NCBI GenBank assembly: GCA_017473605.1
Contig: JAFUKM010000014.1
Location: 1-63,658, forward strand
Direction of reading: 5' to 3'
Source of the DNA: Clostridia bacterium
GTDB taxonomy: Bacteria > Bacillota > Clostridia > Christensenellales > Borkfalkiaceae
DNA: 63,658 nt
In this document: positions 44,265 to 53,483 of the stretch, in pieces
Layout of the letters: the number at the start of each line of letters is the position of its first letter
Numbering within the stretch: the first letter of the stretch is position 1
Notes under the pieces: generated by a model
Database searches by the model: none
Told to the model about the DNA's origin: nothing
What the model saw: the letters and a program-made list of their open reading frames with translations, nothing else
Program-made: the position numbers and the translations under genes

Positions 44265-46202
44265 ATGGCGGAACAAAAACAGGCAACGGCGAATAATCAA
44301 ACGGGCGTATCGAAAATCGACGCGCTTTACAGTTGGCTTTCCTACGATTTACAAAAGCTTAAAAAAGAACTTCTCAACGAGATGAAGTATTCTTCCGTGC
44401 AAATCGGCTCCTTGCACGGTGAAATCAAAGCGGATAACGAAAAGACCGCCAAGACGGTTACGCAAGAAATCCGTTATAGCTACATACAAAACCAAAACAT
44501 CTACGACGGCTTGTCCGAATCGCTTGCGGAAACGGTGGCGAAAATCGACGACGTCATCGGTAGATTGGACTCGTTTGCGTCCGAAGAATTGGCGGAAGGC
44601 GTAAAGAATAAGGTTGCGGAAGTATTGCCGCCTATCGAAGATACGCTTAACGAAATCAAATACAGCTATTTGCAACACCAATCCATTTACGAAGAGTTGA
44701 AAAAACTCATCAGCGACGGCGTCGTTACGAAATTGGACGAAGTGTATGCCCGTTTCTCGCTCGTGGAACAAATGGACGAAGCGTTGGAAGAAATGCGCCA
44801 AAAGATTTCCGAACTCGCGGAAACGTTGGAATCGGCTGACCATAAAAATCTCGTAGACCAAATCGTGGCGGCAATGCCCGTTGCGGAAAACGTGGACTAT
44901 GTACGTATCGCGGACGAAGTGGGCGATAAGATGTTGGAAGTATTGGGCGACGTTCTCGTACAACAACCCGAAGCGCCTGCTACCGAGCCTGTGGAAGCGA
45001 AAATCGATTACGATAGAATTATCTACGGCACAACGGAAAAGGTTATCGAATCGTTGCCTTATCCCGATAAGGTAGATTATCGCCGTATTGACGATTCGTT
45101 TAAGGCGGCTGCGGAAAAGGTACAGGCGAGCGTAGGCGAAGAAGTTATCACGGCGGCGGTTGTTGCGGCAGTTGCCAACGCGTTGTCCGCGCTCGATATC
45201 GACGCGCTTGCCGCAAAGGTTGCGGAAAAGGTACAAATTCCCGCTCCTGCTCCTTGCGAAATCGATTATGAAAAACTTTCGGATATGGTTGCGGCAAAGA
45301 TTGCGGCAAACAGCACACCTGCGGAAACGGTGGACTACGAACGTATCGCGGCGATTATCGATGAAAAATTGGCAAGCGAAGCTACGGAAGAAGAAACGAC
45401 GTTTGATTTCGTCATTGACGACGAAGGCATCGACGCTATCGCTACCGGCGTTTCTATGAAACTTTGCGAAATGTGCGCTTCTTGCGAGGAACCCGTAGAA
45501 GAAACGACGGAAGAAGTCGTGGAAGAAACGGTGGAAGAAGTCGTCGAAGAAGTTGTTGAGGAAGTCGTTGAAGAACCCGTAGTCGAAGAAGTTGTGGAAG
45601 AAACGCCCGCAGAAGAACCTGCAACGGAAGAAATTGCCGTTGCGAAAGAACCCGAATATCAAGAAGTGGGCGGCGAACTCGTCGATGCGGAAACGGGACT
45701 TGTCGTTCGTTTGAAGAGAAGCTTTACGGCGAAGATGAGCCAAAGCGTAGACGACGTAAAAGAGCATTATAGCGATTTGAAAAACGCGTTGCTGTCTTAT
45801 AAGAAAGTCCGTTCGAACGTAAGCTGGCACGGTGATAGATTCAACTACGGAAGAGAAACGATTGCGAAGATGGGTATTAACGGTAAAACGCTTTGCTTCT
45901 ATCTCGCGCTCGACCCTACCGATGAAGAACAATTCAAGCCCACGGTATACCATCAAAAGAACGTAGGAGACCAAAGAGCGCACGAGAGTACGCCGTTTAT
46001 GGTGAAGATTAAGAGCGGCGCCGCTGTAAAGAAAGCGCTCCGTTTGGTAGATGCGCTTGTGGCGAAAATCGGTGCGGAAAAGAAAGAAGATGCGGAAACG
46101 GTGCAATACGCGGAAGAATTCCCGTATACGTCTACGAAAGACCTTTTAAATAACGGTTATATCAAACTCACGAAAGAAAAGAAAGTAGAATTCAACTTCT
46201 AA
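44265..46202 (+). CDS. uncharacterised cytoplasmic repeat/coiled-coil protein with conserved C-terminal domain (645 aa)
   Basis: No signal peptide or membrane span. Three zones are visible. Residues ~38-150: three copies of a motif E(I/M)(K/R)YS(Y/S)xQxxxI(Y/H) (at 39, 69 and 130) in helical, coiled-coil-like sequence. Residues ~208-372: five copies of (V/I)DYx(R/K)(I/L) followed by an amphipathic helix (at 210, 248, 270, 333 and 356), with one degenerate copy near 311. Residues ~405-460: an almost pure Glu/Val stretch after a CEMCASC cluster. The C-terminal ~165 residues form a compact domain with KRSFTAKMSQSVDDVKEHYS, LLSYKKVRSNVSW, INGKTLCFYLALDP and a PYTSTKDLLNNGYI end; I recall similar hypothetical proteins in other Clostridia. 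It looks like a scaffold, not an enzyme. Own promoter; RNase J follows. Confidence 0.85.
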   Translation: MAEQKQATANNQTGVSKIDALYSWLSYDLQKLKKELLNEMKYSSVQIGSLHGEIKADNEKTAKTVTQEIRYSYIQNQNIYDGLSESLAETVAKIDDVIGRLDSFASEELAEGVKNKVAEVLPPIEDTLNEIKYSYLQHQSIYEELKKLISDGVVTKLDEVYARFSLVEQMDEALEEMRQKISELAETLESADHKNLVDQIVAAMPVAENVDYVRIADEVGDKMLEVLGDVLVQQPEAPATEPVEAKIDYDRIIYGTTEKVIESLPYPDKVDYRRIDDSFKAAAEKVQASVGEEVITAAVVAAVANALSALDIDALAAKVAEKVQIPAPAPCEIDYEKLSDMVAAKIAANSTPAETVDYERIAAIIDEKLASEATEEETTFDFVIDDEGIDAIATGVSMKLCEMCASCEEPVEETTEEVVEETVEEVVEEVVEEVVEEPVVEEVVEETPAEEPATEEIAVAKEPEYQEVGGELVDAETGLVVRLKRSFTAKMSQSVDDVKEHYSDLKNALLSYKKVRSNVSWHGDRFNYGRETIAKMGINGKTLCFYLALDPTDEEQFKPTVYHQKNVGDQRAHESTPFMVKIKSGAAVKKALRLVDALVAKIGAEKKEDAETVQYAEEFPYTSTKDLLNNGYIKLTKEKKVEFNF

Positions 46203-46235
46203 ACGCACGTAAGACAAAAAATACGAATACTGAAG

Positions 46236-46275
46236 AGAGAGCTGATAATTCCTGTATTTTCGGCTCTCTATTTTA
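46236..46275 (+). terminator. hairpin between the repeat-protein gene and rnj
   Basis: Stem AGAGAGC / GCTCTCT with a ~20-base loop, followed by ATTTTAT. It overlaps an in-frame ATG at 46275, which argues against that ATG as the rnj start. Confidence 0.5.
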
Positions 46276-46313
46276 TGAGCGGACAAGCCCGCTCCAAGGA
46301 GAATAAAACGATA

Positions 46314-48239
46314 GTGAAGGAAAAAAACCAAGATAAAAACCAAAAATCCCGCGATAAAGTGTCGGGCGAGAAAGCGAAACGCGTTCCGCGCGGAAAGTCC
46401 AATCCCAAAGGCACGGCGTTCGATTTCGGGGAATTTGCGGATTACGCGCGCGCAGAACGCATAGAGCGCTCTCCTGCGCCGCAAAAAATGAAAGGTGCGA
46501 AAAACGCCCCGTCGACGGCAGGAAAAACGGAGAAAAAGGAGAAAACGAAAAAGCCCGTAACGCCCAAAGAGAAAGGAAAAAAGAGAAAGCCTGTAAAAAT
46601 CGTCTTTCTCGGCGGCGTAGGGGAAATCGGTAAAAATATGACCGCGCTTGAATACGGCAACGATATCATCGTTATCGATGCAGGGCTTACTTTCCCCAAT
46701 AGCGAAGATATGCCCGGTATCGATTCGGTTGTTCCCGACGTTACCTATTTGGCGCAAAATAAGGAAAAAATCCGCGGCGTATTGCTTACCCACGGTCACG
46801 AAGACCATATCGGCGGAGTGCCTTATTTGATGAAAGAATTGGGTACGGATATTCCCATTTACGGCACGAAGCTCACCTTAATGCTGACGGATAATAAGTT
46901 GCAAGAACACAAGCTGCAAGGCATTGTACAACGGGTTATTTCCGCGGGTGAAAAGGTAAAGCTGGGCGTGTTTGAAGTGGAATTCATCAACGTAAACCAC
47001 TCTATATCGGGCGCATGCGCGTTGGCGATTCGAACGCCTAACGGACTCGTGTACCATAGCGGCGATTTCAAGATAGACTTAACCCCCGTCGCAGGCGAAC
47101 CGATTGATTTGAAACGAATAGCGGAGCTTGGCAAAGAGGGCGTGCTCTTATATTTGAGCGAATCGACGAACATCGAAAGAGCAGGCTATACGATGAGCGA
47201 AACGGTGGTAGGTACGACGCTCGACCATCTTTTTTCCGAGAACGTGAACCGTCGTCTTATCATCGCCACGTTTGCTTCCAACGTACACCGTTTGCAGCAA
47301 ATCATTGATTTGGCGGTAAAATACCGCCGCAAAGTGGCGCTTTCGGGACGGAGTATGTTTAAGGTAGTAGACGCCGCCGTAAAAATCGGGGAATTGAAGA
47401 TTCCCGAGGGCGTGCTTATCGATATCGAACGCACGAAAAATTTATTCGACGGAGAGCTTTTGATTGTTTCCACAGGTTCGCAAGGCGAGCCGATGAGCGC
47501 GCTTACCCGTATGGCTATGGGAGAATTCAATAAGGTAACAGTTGGTGAAAATGACACGATTATTATTTCCGCAACGCCTATTCCTGGCAATGAAAAAATG
47601 GTGTATCGGGTTATCAACAATCTCTATAAAAAGGGTGCGCGAGTTGTGTACGAAAGCCTGGAAAAAATCCACGTATCGGGACACGCATGTCAAGAAGAGC
47701 ATAAAATTTTGCACTCGCTCTTAAAACCGAAATTCTTTATCCCCGTGCACGGGGAATACCGTCATTTGAAAAGGCACGCGGACGTGGCGCAGGCTCTCGG
47801 TATGCCCGAACGGAATATTCTGATTACCGAAGTGGGAAATTGCGTGGAATTGACGGAAAATACGCTCGTTTTAGGCGAGAACGTTCAGGCGGGAACGAAA
47901 CTCATCGACGGCGAGGGTATGGAAGATTACGGAACGAGCGAGGTTATGAAAGACCGTTTGAAAATGTCCGCCGAAGGGGTGATTACGGTGGCGGTTGCCG
48001 TTACGGGCAACTACGTTATCAACGACCCCGTCGTAGAGGCGCACGGCTTCGTGTTCACGGAGAACACGGCGACGGAAGAAGAAATCCGTATGCTTGCGCA
48101 ACGGGCTGTGCAAAGCTATAATTATGAAAACGGCAATAAAGAAGAACTCGCTTCGTTTGTGAAGAAATCTTTAAAAAATCATTTTTATAAAAAGACCAAA
48201 CAGTCGCCGCTTATCGTGGTGTCCGTTTTGGAAGTGTAA
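46314..48239 (+). CDS. rnj: ribonuclease J
   Basis: 641 residues from GTG 46314, preferred because AAGGAG lies 12 bases upstream, while ATG 46275 has no ribosome binding site and lies at the hairpin. The first ~90 residues are a Lys/Arg-rich, probably disordered extension (KEKNQDKNQKSRDK... KKEKTKKPVTPKEKGKKRK). The catalytic MBL/beta-CASP core follows: FLGGVGEIGKNMT, LTHGHEDHIGG, VNHSISGACAL, HSGDFKID and later HVSGHACQEEH. The C-terminal domain ends in PLIVVSVLEV. RNase J is a dual endo- and 5'-3' exoribonuclease central to mRNA decay in Bacillota. Confidence 0.95.
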   Translation: MKEKNQDKNQKSRDKVSGEKAKRVPRGKSNPKGTAFDFGEFADYARAERIERSPAPQKMKGAKNAPSTAGKTEKKEKTKKPVTPKEKGKKRKPVKIVFLGGVGEIGKNMTALEYGNDIIVIDAGLTFPNSEDMPGIDSVVPDVTYLAQNKEKIRGVLLTHGHEDHIGGVPYLMKELGTDIPIYGTKLTLMLTDNKLQEHKLQGIVQRVISAGEKVKLGVFEVEFINVNHSISGACALAIRTPNGLVYHSGDFKIDLTPVAGEPIDLKRIAELGKEGVLLYLSESTNIERAGYTMSETVVGTTLDHLFSENVNRRLIIATFASNVHRLQQIIDLAVKYRRKVALSGRSMFKVVDAAVKIGELKIPEGVLIDIERTKNLFDGELLIVSTGSQGEPMSALTRMAMGEFNKVTVGENDTIIISATPIPGNEKMVYRVINNLYKKGARVVYESLEKIHVSGHACQEEHKILHSLLKPKFFIPVHGEYRHLKRHADVAQALGMPERNILITEVGNCVELTENTLVLGENVQAGTKLIDGEGMEDYGTSEVMKDRLKMSAEGVITVAVAVTGNYVINDPVVEAHGFVFTENTATEEEIRMLAQRAVQSYNYENGNKEELASFVKKSLKNHFYKKTKQSPLIVVSVLEV

Positions 48240-48254
48240 AACAAAGGAAGAGAA

Positions 48255-48878
48255 ATGGAATATACCGCTTCGCTCGTACAACTTCATATCGACGAAAAAT
48301 TGCAGGAAAAACGCCGTTTGGCGCTCAATAACGGGATTCCCGTTGCCGATGATGAAACGTTGCAATTTTTGCTCGTTACGCTGTCAATGACGAAACCCTT
48401 GCGTATTTTGGAAATCGGTACGGCGGTAGGGCTTTCGGGTGTGGCGATGTTGCAAGCGTGTCCGTCGGCTACGCTGACGACGATAGAACTTGAAGAAGAA
48501 CGGTATTTGGAAGCTAAAAAGAATTTTGCGGCGTTTGGAGTAACGGATAAGGTTACCGCGCATCTTGGCGACGCGGGTGAGATTTTGGCGATGATGGACG
48601 GGCAGTATGATTTCGTGTTCTTGGACGGTCCGAAAGCGCAATATGAGAAGTACCTGTTCGATTTGAAACGGTTGATGAAAAAAGGCGCGACGCTCTTTGC
48701 GGACGACGTGCTTTTGTTCGGCTGGGTAAGCGGCGAAGAAGAAACGCCGCAAAAACGCCGTTCGATAGTAGAGAAAATCCGTTCGTATCTTTCGGTGATT
48801 ACGGGCGATACCGATTTTATTACGTCTGTTATCAACGTGGGAGACGGCGTGGCGTTATCCGTGTATAAAGGTAAATAA
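48255..48878 (+). CDS. trmR: SAM-dependent O-methyltransferase, probable TrmR (tRNA 5-hydroxyuridine methyltransferase)
   Basis: 207 residues of class I methyltransferase: LRILEIGTAVGLSGVAML (SAM site), TTIELEEERYLEAKKNF, and YDFVFLDGPKAQY with the metal-binding Asp of the catechol-O-methyltransferase-like group. VGDGVALSVYK closes the fold. In Bacillus the homologous gene (yrrM/trmR) precedes U32 peptidase-like genes and methylates ho5U34 to mo5U34 in tRNA. The same order is seen here, so the tRNA assignment rests on context plus family. Confidence 0.83.
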   Translation: MEYTASLVQLHIDEKLQEKRRLALNNGIPVADDETLQFLLVTLSMTKPLRILEIGTAVGLSGVAMLQACPSATLTTIELEEERYLEAKKNFAAFGVTDKVTAHLGDAGEILAMMDGQYDFVFLDGPKAQYEKYLFDLKRLMKKGATLFADDVLLFGWVSGEEETPQKRRSIVEKIRSYLSVITGDTDFITSVINVGDGVALSVYKGK

Positions 48879-48899
48879 GATTTACAAGCGAGAAAGGCA

Positions 48900-50102
48900 A
48901 TGAAAGCTGAACTGTTAGCCCCTGCGGGCAATTACGCAAAATTTCAAACCGCTTTGCATTTCGGTGCAGACGCGGTATACTTGGGCGGAAAGCATTTTTC
49001 CCTGCGCACGTTTGCGGATAATTTTACAGCGGAAGAACTCTCTTCCGCTGTTCAGTTTGCTCACAGTCAAGGAAAAAAAGTATACGTAACGGCAAATATT
49101 TACGCGCGTAACGGGGATTTTGCGTTGCTTTCCCAGTATTTCCAAACGTTGCAAGATATCGGCGTAGACGGCGTGATTATCAGCGACCCCGGCGTGGTAT
49201 ATATTGCGAAAAAAGCCGTGCCCAAGCTTTGCATACATCTTTCTACGCAAGCGAACACGACAAATAAATACGCCGTAAAGTTTTGGGCGGAGCAGGGTGT
49301 TTCCAGAGTAATTCTCGCGCGCGAACTCTCGCTTGCCGAGATTCGGGAGATACACGAGTTTAACCCCGAAACGGAATTAGAAGCTTTCGTGCACGGTGCG
49401 ATGTGTATTTCTTACAGCGGTAGATGTTTGTTGTCCGATTATTTGGACGGACGTTCTTCCAATCGCGGGGCTTGCGTACAGGCTTGCAGATGGCGCTTTG
49501 AAACGCGCGCGCTCAATGCAACCAACGGGCAATCGGAGTGGTTACCGATTGAGCAGGATGAACGGGGTACTTATATATTCAACAGCAAAGATTTGAATAT
49601 GCTTTCCCGCTTGCAAGAGTTGGAAAACGCAGGTGTTTGCTCGTTCAAAATCGAAGGGCGTATGAAGAGCGGTTACTATCTTGCTACGGTTATCAACGCT
49701 TATCGTAGAGCAATGAACGGGGAGAATTTCGCCGTGTCTGAAAGCGAGCTTTTGAAAGTGGCGCACCGCGATTATACGCAAGCGTATGCGGACGGGGCAA
49801 ACGCGCAAACGGTCAATTATACCGACAGTCAATCGAAAGGCGAATACGTGTATATTGCCGACGTTTTGGGCGGAGAACAGGGTTACGCATATATACAAAT
49901 GCGTAACCGTTTCAAAAAAGGCGACGTTTTGGAGGTGCTTTCGCCCGATACCAATTTCGGTAAAGCATTTACGGTGGATACGATTGTCGATTCCAAAGGA
50001 GAAGAAACGGACGATGGGAAGCTCGTCCAAGAAACGTATAAGGTAAATTGTCCGTACACGTTAAGACAAGGGGATTATCTTCGTCGGAAGAATAAGGATT
50101 GA
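48900..50102 (+). CDS. trhP: U32 peptidase-like tRNA hydroxylation protein, probable TrhP
   Basis: 400 residues. ELLAPAGNYAKFQTALHFGADAVYLGG is the U32 start. The signature EAFVHGAMCISYSGRCLLSDY, then RGACVQACRW, supplies the cysteines thought to bind an Fe-S cluster. The C-terminal beta-barrel domain includes MRNRFKKGDVLEVLSP. U32 proteins of this subgroup (YegQ/YrrN/YrrO) act in prephenate-dependent hydroxylation of wobble U34, not as collagenases. It follows trmR by 21 bases. With one TrhP in this locus, a second copy may lie elsewhere. Confidence 0.85.
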   Translation: MKAELLAPAGNYAKFQTALHFGADAVYLGGKHFSLRTFADNFTAEELSSAVQFAHSQGKKVYVTANIYARNGDFALLSQYFQTLQDIGVDGVIISDPGVVYIAKKAVPKLCIHLSTQANTTNKYAVKFWAEQGVSRVILARELSLAEIREIHEFNPETELEAFVHGAMCISYSGRCLLSDYLDGRSSNRGACVQACRWRFETRALNATNGQSEWLPIEQDERGTYIFNSKDLNMLSRLQELENAGVCSFKIEGRMKSGYYLATVINAYRRAMNGENFAVSESELLKVAHRDYTQAYADGANAQTVNYTDSQSKGEYVYIADVLGGEQGYAYIQMRNRFKKGDVLEVLSPDTNFGKAFTVDTIVDSKGEETDDGKLVQETYKVNCPYTLRQGDYLRRKNKD

Positions 50103-50105
50103 GTT

Positions 50106-51101
50106 ATGAAGAAAAAGATACTTTTAATCGCTACGGGCGGTACGATAGCTTCACACGCGCACGGTTTGGGATTAGTCCCCGAAATAGGCGCGCACGAAAT
50201 GCTCTCTTGCGTACCCGAAATCTTCGAGTTTTGCGAAGTGGACGCCGTACAGCCGTACAATATAGACAGCACCAATATAACGCCGTCGCATTGGCTGACG
50301 CTTGCGGAAACGATACGCAAACATTACGATAATTACGACGGGTTTGTCGTATGCCATGGCACGGATACGATGTCGTATACGGCGGCTATGCTTTCCTATT
50401 TGATACAGCACTCGCCCAAGCCCATTGTTTTGACCGGCTCGCAACAGCCGATAGATAAGGAAGATACGGACGCAAGAATCAATCTTCGCGACAGTTTTTT
50501 ATACGCCTCGTCCGACGTGGCTTGCGACGTGGTTATCGTCTTTCAAGGCAAAATTATCGCAGGTACGCGCGCGAAAAAGATTCGCACCAAGAGTTTTAAT
50601 GCTTTTACCAGCGTGGATTTGCCCAATCTCGGCGTGATTCGCGACGGGAAGATTATCCAATACATTGCGGTGAAAAAACAAGAAAAGCCTGCCTTCTATA
50701 CTTCGTTAAACGAAAAAGTGGCGTTATTGACGCTTACGCCCGGATTAAGCAGCGAAATTTTGGACGCGTACTTCCGCTATAACGATGCGGTCGTGGTGTC
50801 GGGCTACGGCACGGGCGGAATCCCCGAAGGGGAATATTACGGCTTTTACGACGTTATCAGCAGTTGGGAAAAAAAGGGTAAGACGCTCGTTGTAACGACG
50901 CAGGTACAACAAGAAGGCAGCGATATGGACGTGTACCGTGTGGGTAGGGGCTGGAAAAACCGTTTTGATTTGCTCGAAAGCTATTCGATGACGTATGAGA
51001 GCATTATTACGAAACTTATGTGGATTTTGGGGCAAACGAAAGCGGACGACGAAATCCGAAAAATGTTTTATCAAGAAGTAAATTACGATTTAATCGGGTA
51101 A
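50106..51101 (+). CDS. ansA: type I asparaginase
   Basis: 331 residues, no signal peptide, so the cytoplasmic type. The first catalytic Thr is in LLIATGGTIAS, the second in CHGTDTMSYTAAML, and the Lys relay is in the conserved block around residue 160. GYGTGGIPEG belongs to the C-terminal domain. It hydrolyses L-asparagine to aspartate and ammonia. It begins three bases after the U32 gene and is followed by an aminopeptidase gene, suggesting amino acid catabolism. Confidence 0.92.
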   Translation: MKKKILLIATGGTIASHAHGLGLVPEIGAHEMLSCVPEIFEFCEVDAVQPYNIDSTNITPSHWLTLAETIRKHYDNYDGFVVCHGTDTMSYTAAMLSYLIQHSPKPIVLTGSQQPIDKEDTDARINLRDSFLYASSDVACDVVIVFQGKIIAGTRAKKIRTKSFNAFTSVDLPNLGVIRDGKIIQYIAVKKQEKPAFYTSLNEKVALLTLTPGLSSEILDAYFRYNDAVVVSGYGTGGIPEGEYYGFYDVISSWEKKGKTLVVTTQVQQEGSDMDVYRVGRGWKNRFDLLESYSMTYESIITKLMWILGQTKADDEIRKMFYQEVNYDLIG

Positions 51102-51111
51102 TAGGTGAAAT

Positions 51112-52344
51112 ATGCAACAGGAACAATTACAAAAATACGCAAGATTGCTTGCGCGAATCGGTTTGAATATTCAAAAAGGTCAATCGGTGTTTATCGGCGC
51201 GGAACTCGACCAGCCGCAGTTCGTTACGATGGTCGTGGAAGAGTGCTATCAAGCAGGGGCAAGCGAAGTATACGTAGAGTGGTCGCATCAACCCGTAGAC
51301 AAGCTTTCGTCTAACTATCAAACGCTGGAAAATTTATCGCAGTTAAAGCCTTGGGCAAAAGCGAAATGGGAATATAAAGCGCAAAATTACGCGTGCAGGT
51401 TGTTTATCGAATCGGAAGACCCCGACGGTATGAACGGCGTAGACCAAGAAAAGATGAGCGCCGCTCGCCGCGCGATTTTTCCGCAGGTAAAACCGTATAG
51501 ATTGGCGCTTGAAAACCGTCATCAATGGTGTATCGCAGCCGTTCCGGGGAAAGCTTGGGCGAAAAAGGTATTCCCCAATCTCTCGGAAGAAGACGCTATG
51601 GAAAAAATGTGGCAGCTCATTTTGCATACTTCCCGCGCGGACGGGGACGACCCTGTGGCGGCTTGGGAAAAGCATAACGCCGAATTGGACGCGCGTTGTA
51701 ACTATTTGAACAACCTTGGTTTGAAGTATTTAGAGTATAAGAGCGCAAACGGTACCGATTTTAAGGTGGAACTCAACGAAGACGGTATCTTTTGCGGAGG
51801 CAACGAAAAGACGCTGGACGGCAAGGTATTCAACCCGAATATTCCTACGGAAGAAGTATTCACGTCGCCCGTTGCGGGTAAGGCGGAAGGGATTGTGTAT
51901 TCCACCAAACCGCTTTCGTATATGGGGGAATTGATTGACAATTTCTCTTTGCGTTTTGAAAACGGCAAAGTCGTGGAAGCGAAAGCCGAGCAAGGAGAAG
52001 AACTTTTAAAACAAATGGTGTCTATGGACGAAGGCGCAGGAAAACTCGGCGAGTGCGCTTTGATTCCCTATGCTTCGCCTATCAGCGAAAGCGGCGTGTT
52101 GTTCTATAATACCCTGTTCGATGAAAACGCAAGCTGTCATTTTGCCGTCGGTTTCGGTTTCAACGAGTGCTTAAAAGGGTATGAGAATTATACGGATGAA
52201 GAGTGTAAAAAACGCGGTATCAACGAGAGTATGATTCACGTGGATTTTATGATTGGTTCAAAAGATATGTCCATCGTCGGTATTACCAAAACGGGAGAAC
52301 GAGTACAAATCTTCCGCGACGGTAATTGGGCGTTTGAAATTTGA
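51112..52344 (+). CDS. M29-family metallo-aminopeptidase
   Basis: 410 residues of the thermophilic aminopeptidase (PepS/AmpS) family. Metal ligands are recognisable in TEEVFTSP, GECALIP, NTLFDENASCHFAVGFGF and HVDFMIGS. The N-terminal part YARLLARIGLNIQKGQSVFI is typical. It removes N-terminal residues from peptides, using two Co2+ or Zn2+ ions, in the cytoplasm. It lies between asparaginase and the metal-chaperone GTPases, which may be relevant to metal supply, but that is speculative. Confidence 0.93.
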   Translation: MQQEQLQKYARLLARIGLNIQKGQSVFIGAELDQPQFVTMVVEECYQAGASEVYVEWSHQPVDKLSSNYQTLENLSQLKPWAKAKWEYKAQNYACRLFIESEDPDGMNGVDQEKMSAARRAIFPQVKPYRLALENRHQWCIAAVPGKAWAKKVFPNLSEEDAMEKMWQLILHTSRADGDDPVAAWEKHNAELDARCNYLNNLGLKYLEYKSANGTDFKVELNEDGIFCGGNEKTLDGKVFNPNIPTEEVFTSPVAGKAEGIVYSTKPLSYMGELIDNFSLRFENGKVVEAKAEQGEELLKQMVSMDEGAGKLGECALIPYASPISESGVLFYNTLFDENASCHFAVGFGFNECLKGYENYTDEECKKRGINESMIHVDFMIGSKDMSIVGITKTGERVQIFRDGNWAFEI

Positions 52345-52361
52345 GTAAAGGAGTGGAACAA

Positions 52362-53465
52362 ATGACGAAAATAGACGTGTTTTCAGGCTTTTTGGGCGCG
52401 GGAAAAACAACGCTCATTAAAAAGCTTATCAAGGAAGCGTATGCAGGCGAAAAAGTCGTTCTTATCGAAAACGAATTCGGGGAAATCGGTATCGACGGCG
52501 GATTTTTGCAAGAAGCGGGTATCAATATCACGGAAATGAATTCAGGCTGTATTTGCTGTTCGCTCGTGGGCGATTTTTCCAAAGCGTTGCAACAGGTATC
52601 GGCGCAGTATGCACCCGATAGAATTATTATCGAACCGTCGGGCGTGGGCAAACTTTCCGACGTTATCAAGGCGGTGGCAAACGCGCGTTTGGAAAACGCA
52701 AAACTCAACGCGTTTTGCACGGTGGTTGACGCTTCAAAATGTAAAATGTATATGAAGAACTTTGGCGAGTTCTTTATCGACCAAGTGGAAAACGCAAGCT
52801 GTATTATTCTTTCGCATACAGATAAAGTCTCGGAAGAAAAGCTTGCGACGGCGGTGGCTCTTTTGAAAGAAAAGAACGCTTCCGCAACGCTTGTGACGGC
52901 GGCTTGGACGGATTTGGACGGTAAGACAATTCTTGCCGCAATGGAACAGAAAGATTCCTTGCAAGCGGAATTAGACCGTCTTTCTCACGAAGTGGACCAT
53001 CACGAGCATCATCACGAGCACCATCATCATGAACACGAGTGCGACGACCCCGATTGTCATTGCCATGACCACCACGAACATCATCACGAGCACCATCATC
53101 ACGAACACGAGTGCGACGACCCCGATTGTCATTGCCATGACCACCACGAACATCATCACGAGCACGGACACCATCACCACCATCATCACGCAGACGAAGT
53201 GTTTATCAGCTGGGGCAAAGAAACGACGAGAAAATACACGAAAGACGAAATCTCGTCGATATTGCAATCGTTGCAAGATGAAAAGACGTACGGCGTAGTA
53301 TTGCGTGCGAAAGGGATTGTGGCGGGCGAAGACAAATGGGTGCATTTCGATTACGTTCCAGGGGATGCGGACGTACGCGACGGCGGTGCGGCGGTTATCG
53401 GAAGAATTTGCGTTATCGGGTGCGACTTAAACAAAGGGGCGCTTGAATCGCTGTTTAAATTATAA
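52362..53465 (+). CDS. COG0523 (CobW/ZNG1-like) GTPase with duplicated His/Cys metal-binding segment
   Basis: 367 residues from ATG 52362, behind AAAGGAG. Walker A is GFLGAGKT (residues 9-16). The metal-binding CxCC motif is GCICCS (Cys63, 65, 66), Walker B is in IIIEPSGVGK, and the base-recognition region ILSHTDK replaces NKxD. From residue 216 two perfect 24-residue units follow, each with 12 His and 3 Cys (C-D-D-P-D-C-H-C core), then a third partial unit and a run of seven His. The C-terminal CobW domain (YGVVLRAKGIV... WVHFDYVPGD) ends the protein. Such proteins deliver Zn, Co or Ni to client enzymes; the His segment may store metal. It is followed by a second GTPase gene after 18 bases. 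Confidence 0.93.
   Translation: MTKIDVFSGFLGAGKTTLIKKLIKEAYAGEKVVLIENEFGEIGIDGGFLQEAGINITEMNSGCICCSLVGDFSKALQQVSAQYAPDRIIIEPSGVGKLSDVIKAVANARLENAKLNAFCTVVDASKCKMYMKNFGEFFIDQVENASCIILSHTDKVSEEKLATAVALLKEKNASATLVTAAWTDLDGKTILAAMEQKDSLQAELDRLSHEVDHHEHHHEHHHHEHECDDPDCHCHDHHEHHHEHHHHEHECDDPDCHCHDHHEHHHEHGHHHHHHHADEVFISWGKETTRKYTKDEISSILQSLQDEKTYGVVLRAKGIVAGEDKWVHFDYVPGDADVRDGGAAVIGRICVIGCDLNKGALESLFKL
53007..53163 (+). repeat. 72-bp tandem direct repeat encoding the His-rich segment
   Basis: Unit 1 is 53007-53078 and unit 2 is 53079-53150; they differ by one synonymous base. A third copy begins at 53151 and diverges after about 13 bases. Near identity at the DNA level points to recent duplication. 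Confidence 0.93.
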
Positions 53466-53483
53466 AAAGAAAGGTATAACGAA

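Noticed and set aside
44349-46106. Long open frame (585 codons) antisense to the repeat protein
   Set aside because: It mirrors the Glu/Val- and Asp/Lys-rich codons of the real gene, has no ribosome binding site or recognisable domain, and is His/Phe/Arg-rich as expected for a shadow frame.
46275-46313. ATG 46275 as the rnj start
   Set aside because: It sits at the foot of a hairpin without a ribosome binding site; GTG 46314 follows AAGGAG.
52981-53200. CRISPR-like array suggested by spaced repeats
   Set aside because: The repeats are in frame, immediately adjacent, and encode His/Cys residues of a GTPase; there are no spacers.
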